A stretch of 38,511 bases of DNA from Candidatus Peribacteria bacterium (GCA_028286915.1 JAQBQQ010000020.1:1-38511), one strand, 5' to 3'; shown: positions 30,539 to 38,511, counted from the first letter of the stretch. Translations and numbers: made by a program. The notes: generated by a model not told the origin, from the sequence alone.

Positions 30539-32977
30539 GTGCGTTTTCCCTTCTTCTCCAACCACGGCATTCTGGGTCTTAATGCGCGCAACTTGCTCTA
30601 CATTCGCCCGCATAACCCGCGGAAAGCGGTGGCATTTGCCGATGACAAATTGAAGACGAAAGCGTTTTTGTCGGCGCGCGGTATTCCGGTGGCGAAAATT
30701 TATGCCCGTATAGATAACCGTGAGCAATTGCGATCATTCGATTTTAGTGCATTGCCGGATGAATGCGTGCTCAAGCCCAATAACGGATTCGGCGGCGAGG
30801 GAATTATTCTGCTTAAAGGCCGCAAGAAGGGGCTGTTTTTGGATAACGGCAAAGAGCCTATTTCCACCAAGCGTCTTATAGAACATATTGAAGATATTCT
30901 GGATGGGAAGTTCTCGGTAAACGGCCGTGCGGACACGGCATTTTTTGAGCGGATTTTAAAGCCACATGAAGGCTTTGCTCCGTTTCGTCCGGCTGGTCTG
31001 CCGGACATTCGTATTATTGTCTTCAATCTGGTCCCGGTTATGGCCATGCTCCGGGTGCCGACTGCGGAGAGCAATGGTAAGGCGAATGTTCATCAGGGGG
31101 GCATTGGTATTGGTATCGATATTGCCAAAGGTGTTACCACTCATGCCACTCAGTACAACCGTGTCATCCGCGAATTACCGCATGGTATGCCGCCATCCGG
31201 CATTACGCTGCCGTTTTGGGAAGACCTGCTGCTCATTGCCTCGCGCATTCAGTACACTACCAATATTGGTTACCTGGCAGTGGATTTAACGATTGATGAA
31301 GAGCAGGGGCCGGTGCTGCTGGAGGTAAATGCCCGCGCCGGGCTTATGGTACAGGTAGCCAACCTGGCGCCGTTGCGTACGCGGCTCAATCGCGTGGAAG
31401 GATTGACGGTCACGTCACCGGAAAAAGGCGTGCGTCTGGCCCAGGATTTGTTCGGCCAGAAGGTGCAACGAACAGTGTACAGCGAGACGCGTCCGCAGCT
31501 GGGTACGCGTGAAACACTGCTTGTTCATGGCAGCAAAGAAAGCGTGGAAGTCTCTGCTTTGCTGGCTCCCGGCATGTTGGAACGGACGGTCTTTGCGCCG
31601 GATCTCATTGCCGAGTTGCGCGAGCTGGGTGGCGTGGAACAGGACGGCGTGGAGTCTATGTACCGTGTCAAATTTACGCTGGGCGGCAAGCGTTTGCAGA
31701 CAGTCGTGTACGAAGAAGTTCCACCGTTGCCGGGCGTTCGTGCCGTTATCGGTCGCCGGGATTTAACCGGTTTTCTTATTGATCCGTCCAAAAAAGAGAT
31801 TGTGCCTGTTGTTTTGCGGCGTAAATTGGATGTCCGGGCAGCCGACCGTCTCATTGGCCAGATGGACAGAGAGCTGATGATCCTCCGGCACGTAAAACCG
31901 CTGAATCTGCGCGAGGAGCGCAGGCGCATTGCCGAGGACCCGTTGTATAATCCACTTTTTCTGTATGCCGAATCGTCGGCCAACCTGGATGACAGTACCA
32001 AAAAACTGGAAGCCATCAGCCTGGATGATTCGCCCATGGGAACACTGCTCCAGAAGAAGCGGCGTGAGCTTTTCCTGCGGATGGAACTCATTCGTGCCCG
32101 CGGTGATGCCGAGCGCTTTACGCGCGCGTCCATTGCACTCTTTGGCGAGCCGGGTGAAGCGCTCACACGTGTTGCAGGCGAGCATTTCTTCGGCCGCACA
32201 GCGTGTGATATACCGCCACCGGCTTCGGCCTGGATGACGGCGGAGGAAACGGTTCCGCTGTTTGAACAGAGCTTGAAAGCCTATGGCCTGCACGACTGGC
32301 AGATCAGCGTGCGTGATACGCTGGTTGCCGATTGCACCGTTGGCTGGAAGCGGTTATACCTGCGCAGCGGCGCCCGCTTCGCGCCGGATCATGTATCGTC
32401 ACTGGTCGCCCATGAAGTGGAAACGCATATTCTGACTCTCGAGAATGGCAACCATCAGCCGTATGATTTATTCCGGCGCGGTTTTGCCGGCTATCTGGAT
32501 ACGCAGGAGGGGCTGGCGGTCTTTAACCAGAATCGTGTCCTTTCGCCGTATCATGAAAAACGTATCGGGCCGGCGCGCAGCGTCCTTGCGGTTGTCTATA
32601 GTCTGCATCATTCATTTGCCCGGACCCGCGCATACCTTACGGATACATTGGATTACACGCCGGAAAAGGCCATTACCAAAGCCATTGAGCTCAAGCGCGG
32701 CCTGAGTGACACGTCTGTGCCGGGCAGCTTTACCAAGGGCATTGTGTATTTCCGCGGGCTGCGCGCCATTGAGCGGTTTGTGGAGGGCGGGGGAGACATA
32801 CGGCGCCTGTATGTGGGCAAGGTGGCGCTGGAGGATATTGATCTGGCCGAACAGATTCCAGACTTAAAACCGCCGCTGTTTTTGCCGTCTTTCATGCGAT
32901 TAGCGGCTGCCGATCAGGTTGTTCGTACCGGCTCCAAAAAACAAAAAGATGATGAAGACCATGATGCGCATGAATGA
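30539..32977 (+). CDS. Fusion: ATP-grasp ligase + retropepsin-like + DUF1704/MATCAP peptidase
   Basis: The 812-aa protein joins three domains. Residues 1-305 are a RimK-like ATP-grasp (alpha-L-glutamate ligase-like): glycine loop FGGEGIILL at 84-92, and metal ligands in YLAVDL (Asp249) and LLEVNARAG (Glu262, Asn264). Residues 310-425 match the retropepsin-like RimB/ATP-dependent zinc protease family (RETLLVHGSKESVEVSALLAPGMLERTVF...VIGRRDLTGFLIDP), though the usual catalytic DTG is not evident. Residues 440-800 are DUF1704 (QEGLP-motif, MATCAP-like), with zinc site HEVETH (625-630) and QEGLA (656-660, Glu657 third ligand). In most bacteria these are separate genes. It suggests peptide tagging and removal with the upstream 7TM protein. 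Starts at GTG 30539 in the repeat's shadow. Confidence 0.85.
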   Translation: MRFPFFSNHGILGLNARNLLYIRPHNPRKAVAFADDKLKTKAFLSARGIPVAKIYARIDNREQLRSFDFSALPDECVLKPNNGFGGEGIILLKGRKKGLFLDNGKEPISTKRLIEHIEDILDGKFSVNGRADTAFFERILKPHEGFAPFRPAGLPDIRIIVFNLVPVMAMLRVPTAESNGKANVHQGGIGIGIDIAKGVTTHATQYNRVIRELPHGMPPSGITLPFWEDLLLIASRIQYTTNIGYLAVDLTIDEEQGPVLLEVNARAGLMVQVANLAPLRTRLNRVEGLTVTSPEKGVRLAQDLFGQKVQRTVYSETRPQLGTRETLLVHGSKESVEVSALLAPGMLERTVFAPDLIAELRELGGVEQDGVESMYRVKFTLGGKRLQTVVYEEVPPLPGVRAVIGRRDLTGFLIDPSKKEIVPVVLRRKLDVRAADRLIGQMDRELMILRHVKPLNLREERRRIAEDPLYNPLFLYAESSANLDDSTKKLEAISLDDSPMGTLLQKKRRELFLRMELIRARGDAERFTRASIALFGEPGEALTRVAGEHFFGRTACDIPPPASAWMTAEETVPLFEQSLKAYGLHDWQISVRDTLVADCTVGWKRLYLRSGARFAPDHVSSLVAHEVETHILTLENGNHQPYDLFRRGFAGYLDTQEGLAVFNQNRVLSPYHEKRIGPARSVLAVVYSLHHSFARTRAYLTDTLDYTPEKAITKAIELKRGLSDTSVPGSFTKGIVYFRGLRAIERFVEGGGDIRRLYVGKVALEDIDLAEQIPDLKPPLFLPSFMRLAAADQVVRTGSKKQKDDEDHDAHE

Positions 32978-33167
32978 TCATGAGTAACAAAGTGCACGTT
33001 ATAATCAGCTGCATTGTCAGCGGCACGGCGAGACATATGAGCATGGCGCTTCGCTTACTTGTGAGATAGGTGGAAGCAGGCCTATCCAGCGCAGACGGGT
33101 GCACCGGTTTGCCTTAATTTCACACACAGCGAAAAAGTTCACGCAACATTTCCTTTGTTCCGCGTTA

Positions 33168-33812
33168 TTACTCAGCTTCTTTTGGCTCGCTTCCTGCGGC
33201 AGGAGCGCCTTCGGCAGGAACAGCGGCGGCATCAGCCACTACTTCCGGCTCCACCTCCTCTGCGCGGGCTTCCTGAACGGTTGCCAGCACTGCTTCGGCA
33301 TCGTCCGTTACTTCCACGCCCTTCGGCAGCTTGATATCGCTTACATAGACGCTGGTGTGCAATTCCGTAAGGGTACTAATATCCACCACCAGTTCATGCG
33401 GCAGGTTGGCAGGCAGACACCTCACCGTTACTTCTTCCTGGGAGGCAATGAAAATACCACCAAGATCCTTGACGGCAGGCGCTTCGCCTTCAAACCGGAC
33501 AGGAACAGTAGTCTCAATCTCCTCTTTCATGTTTACGGCGTAGAAATCGGCATGCATGGCATGGCTGCTGACCGGGTGGAAACTGATTGCCTTAAAGAGA
33601 ACGGGGATTTTCTGTCCGTCCATCTGCAATTCTACCAGTGTGCTTTCGCCGGCCTTGGCAAATGTCTTGTGTAACAGCTTCATTTCGCACTGGATAGGCG
33701 TGTTTGTAACACTATTACCGTATACAACACACGGAATATGCCCTGCCTTGCGGAGCTGCTTGGGACTCTTGGATGTGTCCCGGGCCGTTACTGTTAAAGG
33801 AATAATGTCCAT
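33168..33812 (-). CDS. rplY: 50S ribosomal protein L25/Ctc
   Basis: The 214-aa protein has the two-domain L25 (TL5/Ctc) form. An N-terminal 5S rRNA-binding domain reads LTVTARDTSKSPKQLRKAGHIPCVVYG...TNTPIQCEMKLLHKTF, and a C-terminal beta domain reads VPVRFEGEAPAVKDLGGIFIASQEEVTVRCLPANLPHELVVDISTL. The last 40 residues are an acidic, alanine-rich tail (EEVEPEVVADAAAV), as in many long L25 proteins. It binds 5S rRNA in the large subunit. It converges with the fusion gene, 190 nt away, with no clear terminator in that gap. Confidence 0.93.
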   Translation of the reverse strand: MDIIPLTVTARDTSKSPKQLRKAGHIPCVVYGNSVTNTPIQCEMKLLHKTFAKAGESTLVELQMDGQKIPVLFKAISFHPVSSHAMHADFYAVNMKEEIETTVPVRFEGEAPAVKDLGGIFIASQEEVTVRCLPANLPHELVVDISTLTELHTSVYVSDIKLPKGVEVTDDAEAVLATVQEARAEEVEPEVVADAAAVPAEGAPAAGSEPKEAE

Positions 33813-33886
33813 GACGGGTGCAAAGGGTAAGGGAGGAACGAATACAGGTCAAGAGGTTAATAGATACAAAATATAGCCACTAGATT

Positions 33887-33980
33887 CGTTTATGGTTAGT
33901 TCGTTGGTTTGTTTATGGTTAATGGTTCTGTAAAACTTTCTAAACGATAAACGAACAAACTATTAACGAACAAACGAACG
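33887..33980. repeat. Family D inverted repeat (GTTCGTT/TTTGTTTA modules)
   Basis: The left arm at 33887-33927 is built of TTCGTT, GTTTGTTTATGGTTA modules. The right arm at 33941-33980 has the complementary AACGAACAAAC modules. The arms can pair imperfectly. The right arm encodes the last residues and TAA stop of the glycosyltransferase gene. Confidence 0.7.
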
Positions 33981-34787
33981 TCGCCATTTCCAAAAATATC
34001 TGGCCGCGCTTTTTAGGTGCTCCCTCACGGTCCATTTGGTAAAAATAGTTACAAAACCACCCTGGCTCAGGCGTAATTTACGGTCCGTTGCCTGGACATG
34101 AGGAAAGTATACAACGCGTTTTCCTGTCTGCCAGATTCGGCGGCAAAGGTCGGCATCTTCAAAGAAGAGGAAAAAGCGTTCATCAAATCCCTGTAATTCT
34201 TTAAAGAGTGTCCGTCGCATAAGAAAGCAGGCACCCACCACCCAGTCCACATCACGGGTTTTGGTGGGGTCTTCTTTGGAATGCAGATAGCGTTCCACGG
34301 AATCCCGGAAGAAGTGGCGCAGCAGTGTCCGCTTGATGAAGACGCCCCACACCGTAGGGAAACTGCGGGCGGACTCGCGGATGGAGCCGTCTTCATGCAC
34401 CAGCTTTGGCGCAAGAATTCCTATGGTTTCATCAGCCTCCATGGCATGGATCATTTTTTCCAGACCGTCCGGTTCCAGTTTGTTATCGGGATTGATGATC
34501 AAAAGATATTTTCCTGTCGCGTAGTTTTCACCCTTATTATTGCCGGCGCCGTAGCCGGTATTCAGGGGTTTTTCGATCATTCGCACCTTCGGTTCCTGCG
34601 AGAATGTATTTCTGATAATGCCGATGGAATCATCATCTGAATAATTATCAATAATTAGCACTTCCAGCTGATCCGCAATTGTTTGAGCCAGCAACGCCCG
34701 CACGCAGCCGACCGTCTCGCGCGGCGAGCGATAGTTGAGGACGAGGGCGGAGGCGATGTAAGGGTGCAAGGGGGACAAGAGGTACAA
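33963..34787 (-). CDS. Family 2 glycosyltransferase, rhamnosyltransferase-like
   Basis: The GT-A fold enzyme of 274 aa reads ALVLNYRSPRETVGCVRALLAQ, then VLIIDNYSDDDSIGII, NTGYGAGNNKG, the metal-binding INPDN, VDWVVGACFLMRRTLF and GFDERFFLFFEDADLCRRIW. This set marks WbbL/rhamnosyltransferase-like GT2 members that build surface polysaccharides. No ATG exists before the first conserved strand; the only starts in frame are TTG codons at 34787, 34778 and 34769, all lying within a family C repeat, so the native start may have been replaced by the repeat. Its stop comes from a family D repeat. Confidence 0.85.
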   Translation of the reverse strand: MYLLSPLHPYIASALVLNYRSPRETVGCVRALLAQTIADQLEVLIIDNYSDDDSIGIIRNTFSQEPKVRMIEKPLNTGYGAGNNKGENYATGKYLLIINPDNKLEPDGLEKMIHAMEADETIGILAPKLVHEDGSIRESARSFPTVWGVFIKRTLLRHFFRDSVERYLHSKEDPTKTRDVDWVVGACFLMRRTLFKELQGFDERFFLFFEDADLCRRIWQTGKRVVYFPHVQATDRKLRLSQGGFVTIFTKWTVREHLKSAARYFWKWRRSFVR

Positions 34788-34804
34788 GGGAAGCAGGGGA
34801 TTTA
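34766..34804 (+). repeat. Family C repeat, copy 1
   Basis: This 39-nt unit (core GGTACAAGGGAAGCAGGGG) is identical to 34851-34889. It overlaps the N-terminal codons of the glycosyltransferase gene. Confidence 0.9.
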
Positions 34805-34850
34805 GAGGATGGATGGACGAGGGCAGGATAGAAGAGAGAAAGAAGAGGAA

Positions 34851-34889
34851 GCAAGGGGGACAAGAGGTACAAGGGAAGCAGGGGATTTA
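34851..34889 (+). repeat. Family C repeat, copy 2 (left arm of second cassette)
   Basis: An exact 39-nt direct copy of 34766-34804, offset by 85 nt. It supplies the TAA stop of the four-helix-bundle gene at 34887 and is inverted relative to 35389-35427. A purine-rich 46-nt spacer separates the copies. Confidence 0.9.
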
Positions 34890-35252
34890 AGAGATTTGCA
34901 TTATTGATGATCGTAATTTGTGAAGTAAGTAGCCTACCCTATGAATAAGATTAATAAGAGAATCTTTGTTATCAGCTGTTATATATTCGAGGTCTGAAGC
35001 TAGTCTGCATTGATAATGGAGTTCTTCCAGTGAGCCAATGGCGATTATAACATAATGAGCCTTTTCTTTTTTGGATTGCCTGCCGTTTCCTTCCGCCAGA
35101 TTCATGGGAATGCTATAGCTCGCTCTTCTCATCTGACTGATCAGCCCAAACCGTTCATCGGATGGGAATTTCTTTGTGCTGCTATAAATTTGTAAACAAA
35201 GTTCATGTGCCAGTTGCCAGACTATCAATTTTTCATACGGTCGTTGTCTCAT
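34887..35252 (-). CDS. Four-helix bundle protein (S23 type), second copy
   Basis: The 121-aa protein shows the S23 signature clearly: YEKLIVWQLAHELCLQIYSSTKKFPSDERFGLISQMRRASYSIPMNLAEGNGRQSKKEKAHYVIIAIGSLEELHYQCRLASDLEYI. It shares LISQMRR and LAEG with the 30149 gene but differs enough to be another subfamily, so the two are not recent duplicates. The gene lies between family C repeats in inverted orientation and its stop is within the left repeat. A 14-bp hairpin terminator stands between its start and the right repeat. Function unknown. Confidence 0.88.
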   Translation of the reverse strand: MRQRPYEKLIVWQLAHELCLQIYSSTKKFPSDERFGLISQMRRASYSIPMNLAEGNGRQSKKEKAHYVIIAIGSLEELHYQCRLASDLEYITADNKDSLINLIHRVGYLLHKLRSSIMQIS

Positions 35253-35340
35253 GGCTCCATACTAAGTTTATTTTTTGTATTCTCGATTGGAAATAAATAA
35301 AATGTTCTATTGGCGTTCTTTATATGTCTTCTGTTTAACA

Positions 35341-35376
35341 AAAAATACGTTCCATGGCATCGTGGAACGTATTTTT
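35341..35376. terminator. Strong palindromic hairpin
   Basis: AAAAATACGTTCCA (35341-35354) pairs perfectly with TGGAACGTATTTTT (35363-35376) around an 8-nt loop. A and T runs on both ends allow termination in either direction; leftward it would end the pyrophosphatase transcript. A partial look-alike of the right half occurs at 12226-12239. Confidence 0.75.
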
Positions 35377-35388
35377 AAATCTTTTGTT

Positions 35389-35427
35389 TCCCCTGTACCC
35401 CCTGCTTCCCTTGAATCTCCTGATTCC
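35389..35427 (-). repeat. Family C repeat, inverted copy (right arm)
   Basis: On the minus strand it reads CAAGGGAAGCAGGGG followed by a GGTACAGGGG module. The 15-nt core matches copies 1 and 2 exactly. It abuts the TAG stop of the pyrophosphatase gene. Confidence 0.8.
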
Positions 35428-37601
35428 TACATAAAGAGTGCCGCCAACGCCAAGGTCAGCGTACTGAACAATTTAATGAGCACATGCAAACTTGGTCCTG
35501 CCGTATCTTTGAATGGATCGCCAACGGTGTCTCCGGTAACAGCTGCCTGGTGCGCAGGGGATTTCTTGCCGCCGTGGTAGCCTGTTTCAATCAGCTTTTT
35601 GGCATTGTCCCACGCGCCGCCGGAGTTGTTGAGGAAGGCAGCGAGCAATACGCCGGCAATGGTGCCGACCATCAGCAAACCGGCAACGGCTTCGGCTCCC
35701 AGAATAGTTCCGACAAGAATAGGCGCGGCAACGGCCACAATGCCCGGTAGAATCATTTCGTGGAGCGCGGACTTGGTGGCAATGTCCACGGCTGCGGCGT
35801 AATCAGGCTGGTCTGTGCCATCCATAATGCCTGTCTTCTCGCGGAACTGGCGGCGGACTTCCTCCACAATGACACCGGCGGCTTTGCCAACGGCGCGGAT
35901 AGTAAGCGAGGTGAAAAAGAATACTACCATGGCGCCAAAGAATGCGCCGACGAAGACCGGAATGGATGCCAGGTTTACCACCGTTAAATGTACTTCTTTT
36001 AAGTACGCGGAGAAGAGCAGGAAGGCGGCCAATGCGGCTGAGCCGACAGCATAACCTTTGGTGAGTGCCTTGGTGGTGTTGCCTGTGGCATCCAGCTCAT
36101 CCGTTACCGTGCGCAGTTCCTCCGGTGCGCCGGACATTTCCACAATGCCACCGGCGTTATCCGTAATAGGCCCGAACATATCCATGGCCAGGATGTAGCC
36201 AACCGTAGAAAGCATTCCCATAGTGGCAACAGCGGTTCCAAAGAGTCCGCCGTTTTCCAAACCTGTTTGTGTGCCCAGCCAGTTGGATAAGTAAAGTGCG
36301 ACACAAATAGTAAGGACGGTAAGCCCGGTTGATTCCATACCAACGGCAACGCCGGCAATAACGTTTGTTCCGTGTCCCGTGGTGGATGCATCCGCAATAC
36401 TTTTGACGGGGCGGAACTGCTTGCCGGTGTAGTAATCGGTTAAGTAGACGAACGCAACCGAGGTGGCGATGCCGACGAGACCGGCGCGGAAGAACCAATA
36501 TGAATCAATGGGTTTAACGTTCATGTATCCAGCTGGAAATGAAACATTAGGAACCAATAAATATTTAGTAGCAAAATATAAAACAATCACCATCAGAAGT
36601 GTCGTCACCCAGTAGCCGTTTTGCATAGATCGCATGGGTGTCTTGCCCGGCTTGGCTTTGACAAAGTACACACCAATGATGGTGGCAAAGAGTCCGGCGG
36701 TGGCGAGTGCCAGTGGGAAGAGCACGCCGTTAATACCGAAGGTCGGGAATAAGACAGCCCCCAGAATCATGGCGCCGATGTTTTCGGCGGAGATGGATTC
36801 AAACAAATCCGCACCGCGGCCGGCGCAGTCGCCTACGTTATCACCAACTAAATCCGCAATAACGGCCGGGTTACGTGGATCATCTTCCGGAATACCGGCT
36901 TCTATCTTCCCTACAAGATCAGCACCAACATCCGCTGCTTTGGTGTAAATTCCACCACCTAGTTGGGCAAACAGTGCCACGAACGATGCGCCGAATCCGT
37001 AACCGACGATGAGTTCTGGAATTTGCTCCGGCGGGACACCAAGTCCGTAGACGTAGAATAAGTACATGCCGGAGACACCCAGGATAGAGAGCGATGTAAT
37101 GACCAGAGCCGAAACAGTTCCGGCGCGCAGCGACATTTTAAGTGCGGCATCCATTCCGTTTTTGGCGACGGCGGCTGTTTTTAAATTCGCTTTTGTCGCG
37201 ACGACCATCGAAACAACGCCGGAGAGACCGGAAAGGAAAGCGCCGAGGAGAAAGGCGAGACCGACTTCGAGACCTTTTATCCAACTATCCATCGGATTTA
37301 ACGGAATACACTTAAATTGCCCTTCGAAGTCACCCATGTCTAAACGACATCTAGAGTGAATCAGTCCGGGTAATCCATAAGCTAATATTATTCCAATTCC
37401 CACAATCAGAGATAAAATGGTAATGGTTCTATATTGGCGCTTCATAAATGCACGGGCGCCGGTAGAAATGGCGGCGGCTACCTTTTGCATTTCGGGTGTG
37501 CCGTTGGGCGCGCGTTTTACTTCGGCCCAGAAGACCAGACTGTAGAGCAGCCCGACAATGGATAAAACCGGAATGAGAAATTCAAGCGTTGTGGTATCCA
37601 T
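35427..37601 (-). CDS. hppA: Membrane-bound proton-pumping pyrophosphatase, K+-independent type
   Basis: This integral membrane pump (724 aa from the ATG at 37601, about 16 helices) couples PPi hydrolysis to ion export. Catalytic loops are complete: [57 protein letters not shown], and [15 protein letters not shown] at the C-terminus. The loop [21 protein letters not shown] has Lys where K+-dependent enzymes have Ala, so K+ independence is expected. Proton rather than sodium transport is probable, not proven. The frame is open to 37760, but the added residues only translate a family B repeat, so I trimmed them. In a small genome it would conserve energy from biosynthetic PPi. Confidence 0.93.
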   Translation of the reverse strand: MDTTTLEFLIPVLSIVGLLYSLVFWAEVKRAPNGTPEMQKVAAAISTGARAFMKRQYRTITILSLIVGIGIILAYGLPGLIHSRCRLDMGDFEGQFKCIPLNPMDSWIKGLEVGLAFLLGAFLSGLSGVVSMVVATKANLKTAAVAKNGMDAALKMSLRAGTVSALVITSLSILGVSGMYLFYVYGLGVPPEQIPELIVGYGFGASFVALFAQLGGGIYTKAADVGADLVGKIEAGIPEDDPRNPAVIADLVGDNVGDCAGRGADLFESISAENIGAMILGAVLFPTFGINGVLFPLALATAGLFATIIGVYFVKAKPGKTPMRSMQNGYWVTTLLMVIVLYFATKYLLVPNVSFPAGYMNVKPIDSYWFFRAGLVGIATSVAFVYLTDYYTGKQFRPVKSIADASTTGHGTNVIAGVAVGMESTGLTVLTICVALYLSNWLGTQTGLENGGLFGTAVATMGMLSTVGYILAMDMFGPITDNAGGIVEMSGAPEELRTVTDELDATGNTTKALTKGYAVGSAALAAFLLFSAYLKEVHLTVVNLASIPVFVGAFFGAMVVFFFTSLTIRAVGKAAGVIVEEVRRQFREKTGIMDGTDQPDYAAAVDIATKSALHEMILPGIVAVAAPILVGTILGAEAVAGLLMVGTIAGVLLAAFLNNSGGAWDNAKKLIETGYHGGKKSPAHQAAVTGDTVGDPFKDTAGPSLHVLIKLFSTLTLALAALFM

Positions 37602-37697
37602 AGATCGGGGGAAGAATAGAAAAGAAGAGACTTTGAAGAAAATCAGGTATGCCGGTAAGGGTAGTGGGGCGATAGTAAAAGTCAATTGCGTAGATGG

Positions 37698-37780
37698 TGA
37701 GTCCTGAGTGTTGAGTTTTGAATCTTGAGTACATCCGGATGAAACTGCATCAAAAATCAAAACTCAAAACTCAAGATTCA
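37698..37780. repeat. Family B inverted repeat between hppA and uvrC
   Basis: The left arm 37698-37728 and the right arm 37750-37780 are inverted copies with 26 of 31 matching, built from the same TTGAGT/TTTTGA modules as 6246-6320. It fills much of the divergent gap where both promoters should lie. Confidence 0.8.
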
Positions 37781-37796
37781 TGTACAGTTTGTCCAT

Positions 37797-38511
37797 ATGG
37801 CCGACCGTTCCAGCCTTCAACCATCAACCCTGGAGCTGCTCCGTAAGCGCGTAAAAACCGCACCCGATGGGCCGGGCGTGTACCGCTGGCTCAATAAAGA
37901 CGGGACGATATTGTACGTGGGAAAGGCCAAGAATCTGCGAAAGCGTCTGGCGTCGTATGTGGCGCCGGCTAAAGGAAATGTCGGTCCATGGAAGCAGAGT
38001 TTCCTGCTGCAGATTGCGGATTTTGATGTGACGGTGACAAATACAGAGTTGGAGGCGCTGATACTGGAGACGAATCTGATTAAGGAATTGAAGCCGAAGT
38101 ATAACGTGCTCATGAAGGACGATAAAAATTATGTTTATATCCGCATTAGTAAAGATACATTCCCGCGCATAGATGTTGTCCGGAAAATATTCCACGACGG
38201 CGCCAAGTATTTCGGACCCAAAACCACGGCCGAAGAGGCGCGGCAGGTGTTGACCATGTTGCGCAAAATATATCCGTTTCGGACGTGTAAGATGGAGATT
38301 GAGGTAGTTACAAGGGGTACAGGGGAAGCAGGTGGTACAGGGGATTCAGACGATGAACCCCGTAGAGACGACTTACCAAGGCGTCTTAACGACAATCAAA
38401 ACGAAAACCCGCCATTGGAAACGCAAGGCCCCGAATCCATCATTGTCAAAGATCCCGGCGTTCAGTATGAAAAACCCGAGACGGCCACATCCGTGGAAGG
38501 AGGGAATACGC
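37797..38511 (+). CDS. uvrC: UvrC, excinuclease ABC subunit C, N-terminal part (runs off window)
   Basis: The frame from ATG 37797 is open to the window end (238 codons). The GIY-YIG nuclease domain is clear: PDGPGVYRWLNKDGTILYVGKAKNLRKRLASYV, later TNTELEALILETNLIKELKPKYNVLMKDDKNYVYIRI, then the typical FPRIDVVRKI, YFGPKTTAEEARQVLTMLRKIYPFRTCKM. In ordinary UvrC the text after CKM leads within a few residues to RPCLYYHI. Here a low-complexity stretch of at least 60 residues intervenes, beginning VVTRGTGEAGGTGDSDD, which is the translation of a family C repeat. The UvrB-binding UVR motif and C-terminal nuclease are beyond the window. Confidence 0.92.
   Translation, partial: MADRSSLQPSTLELLRKRVKTAPDGPGVYRWLNKDGTILYVGKAKNLRKRLASYVAPAKGNVGPWKQSFLLQIADFDVTVTNTELEALILETNLIKELKPKYNVLMKDDKNYVYIRISKDTFPRIDVVRKIFHDGAKYFGPKTTAEEARQVLTMLRKIYPFRTCKMEIEVVTRGTGEAGGTGDSDDEPRRDDLPRRLNDNQNENPPLETQGPESIIVKDPGVQYEKPETATSVEGGNT
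38309..38350 (+). repeat. Family C repeat inside uvrC
   Basis: Modules GGTACAGGGG, GAAGCAGG and GGATTCAG repeat here in frame, matching those at 34766-34889 and, inverted, 35389-35427. No stop codon is introduced. Confidence 0.8.

Noticed and set aside
32892-33104. Minus-strand 70-aa frame with a hydrophobic segment
   Set aside because: It overlaps the end of the fusion gene by 86 nt and has no promoter or recognisable motif; left out as too weak.
34766-34889. CRISPR array
   Set aside because: Only two direct copies, purine-biased spacer, no cas genes; the modules also occur inverted and inside a gene.
30149-35252. Diversity-generating retroelement suggested by Avd-like four-helix proteins
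   Set aside because: No reverse transcriptase and no template/variable repeat pair with adenine-specific changes were seen.

Overview
The window is 38.5 kb of bacterial chromosome using the standard code (TGA works as a stop). Small streamlined genes, four-helix-bundle (S23-type) genes, very large hypothetical membrane proteins, a proline-tRNA ligase of archaeal-like length, and scarce Shine-Dalgarno sites together suggest a Patescibacteria/CPR-type organism, perhaps from the Peribacteria/Peregrinibacteria side. That placement is inference. Promoters of the TTGAC/TATAAT type can be read at several genes, and some lie so close to the start codon that the mRNA should be leaderless or nearly so.

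Layout. 1-275: no gene, possible structured RNA and a promoter. 276-4715: a hypothetical gene, a SecD-P1-like lipoprotein, and a leftward set with a putative zinc peptidase, a membrane sugar-transferase-like protein lacking its catalytic domain and a sugar-phosphate nucleotidyltransferase. 4783-6827: two 23S rRNA methyltransferases (RlmD-type and RlmH). 7611-12153: tRNA-Glu(CTC) followed by what looks like a small integrative island. A decayed recombinase tail overlaps the tRNA. The cargo is a DHFR-like protein, an AHSA1 protein, an ArsR repressor with a palindromic operator, a UBP zinc finger, DUF5996 and LtrA. A copy of the tRNA 3' end closes it at 12142-12153. 12400-19483: lipoprotein, M23 peptidase, Tat-signal protein, a lone TipAS fragment, a pilin/beta-propeller fusion, TMEM175, GlsB-like protein and dienelactone hydrolase. 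19515-22166: RlmI and ProRS. 22304-28057: a tightly packed leftward five-gene operon including a 1120-aa membrane protein. 28192-32977: a rightward operon of hpf, a 7TM protein and an 812-aa fusion of ATP-grasp ligase, retropepsin-like and MATCAP/DUF1704 metallopeptidase domains. 33168-38511: L25, a glycosyltransferase, a second four-helix-bundle gene, K+-independent-type membrane pyrophosphatase and the start of uvrC.

Two things stand out. First, the 7TM plus ligase/protease/metallopeptidase fusion looks like a compact, uncharacterised peptide-tagging and untagging system at the membrane, coupled to a ribosome hibernation factor. Second, the window is dotted with short modular low-complexity repeats of at least four families, mostly arranged as inverted pairs. 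Two pairs enclose four-helix-bundle genes. One such unit sits between the 7TM gene and its fusion partner, and another repeat lies in frame inside uvrC. Repeat units also supply stop codons or N-termini of neighbouring genes, which suggests an active or recently active repeat system.
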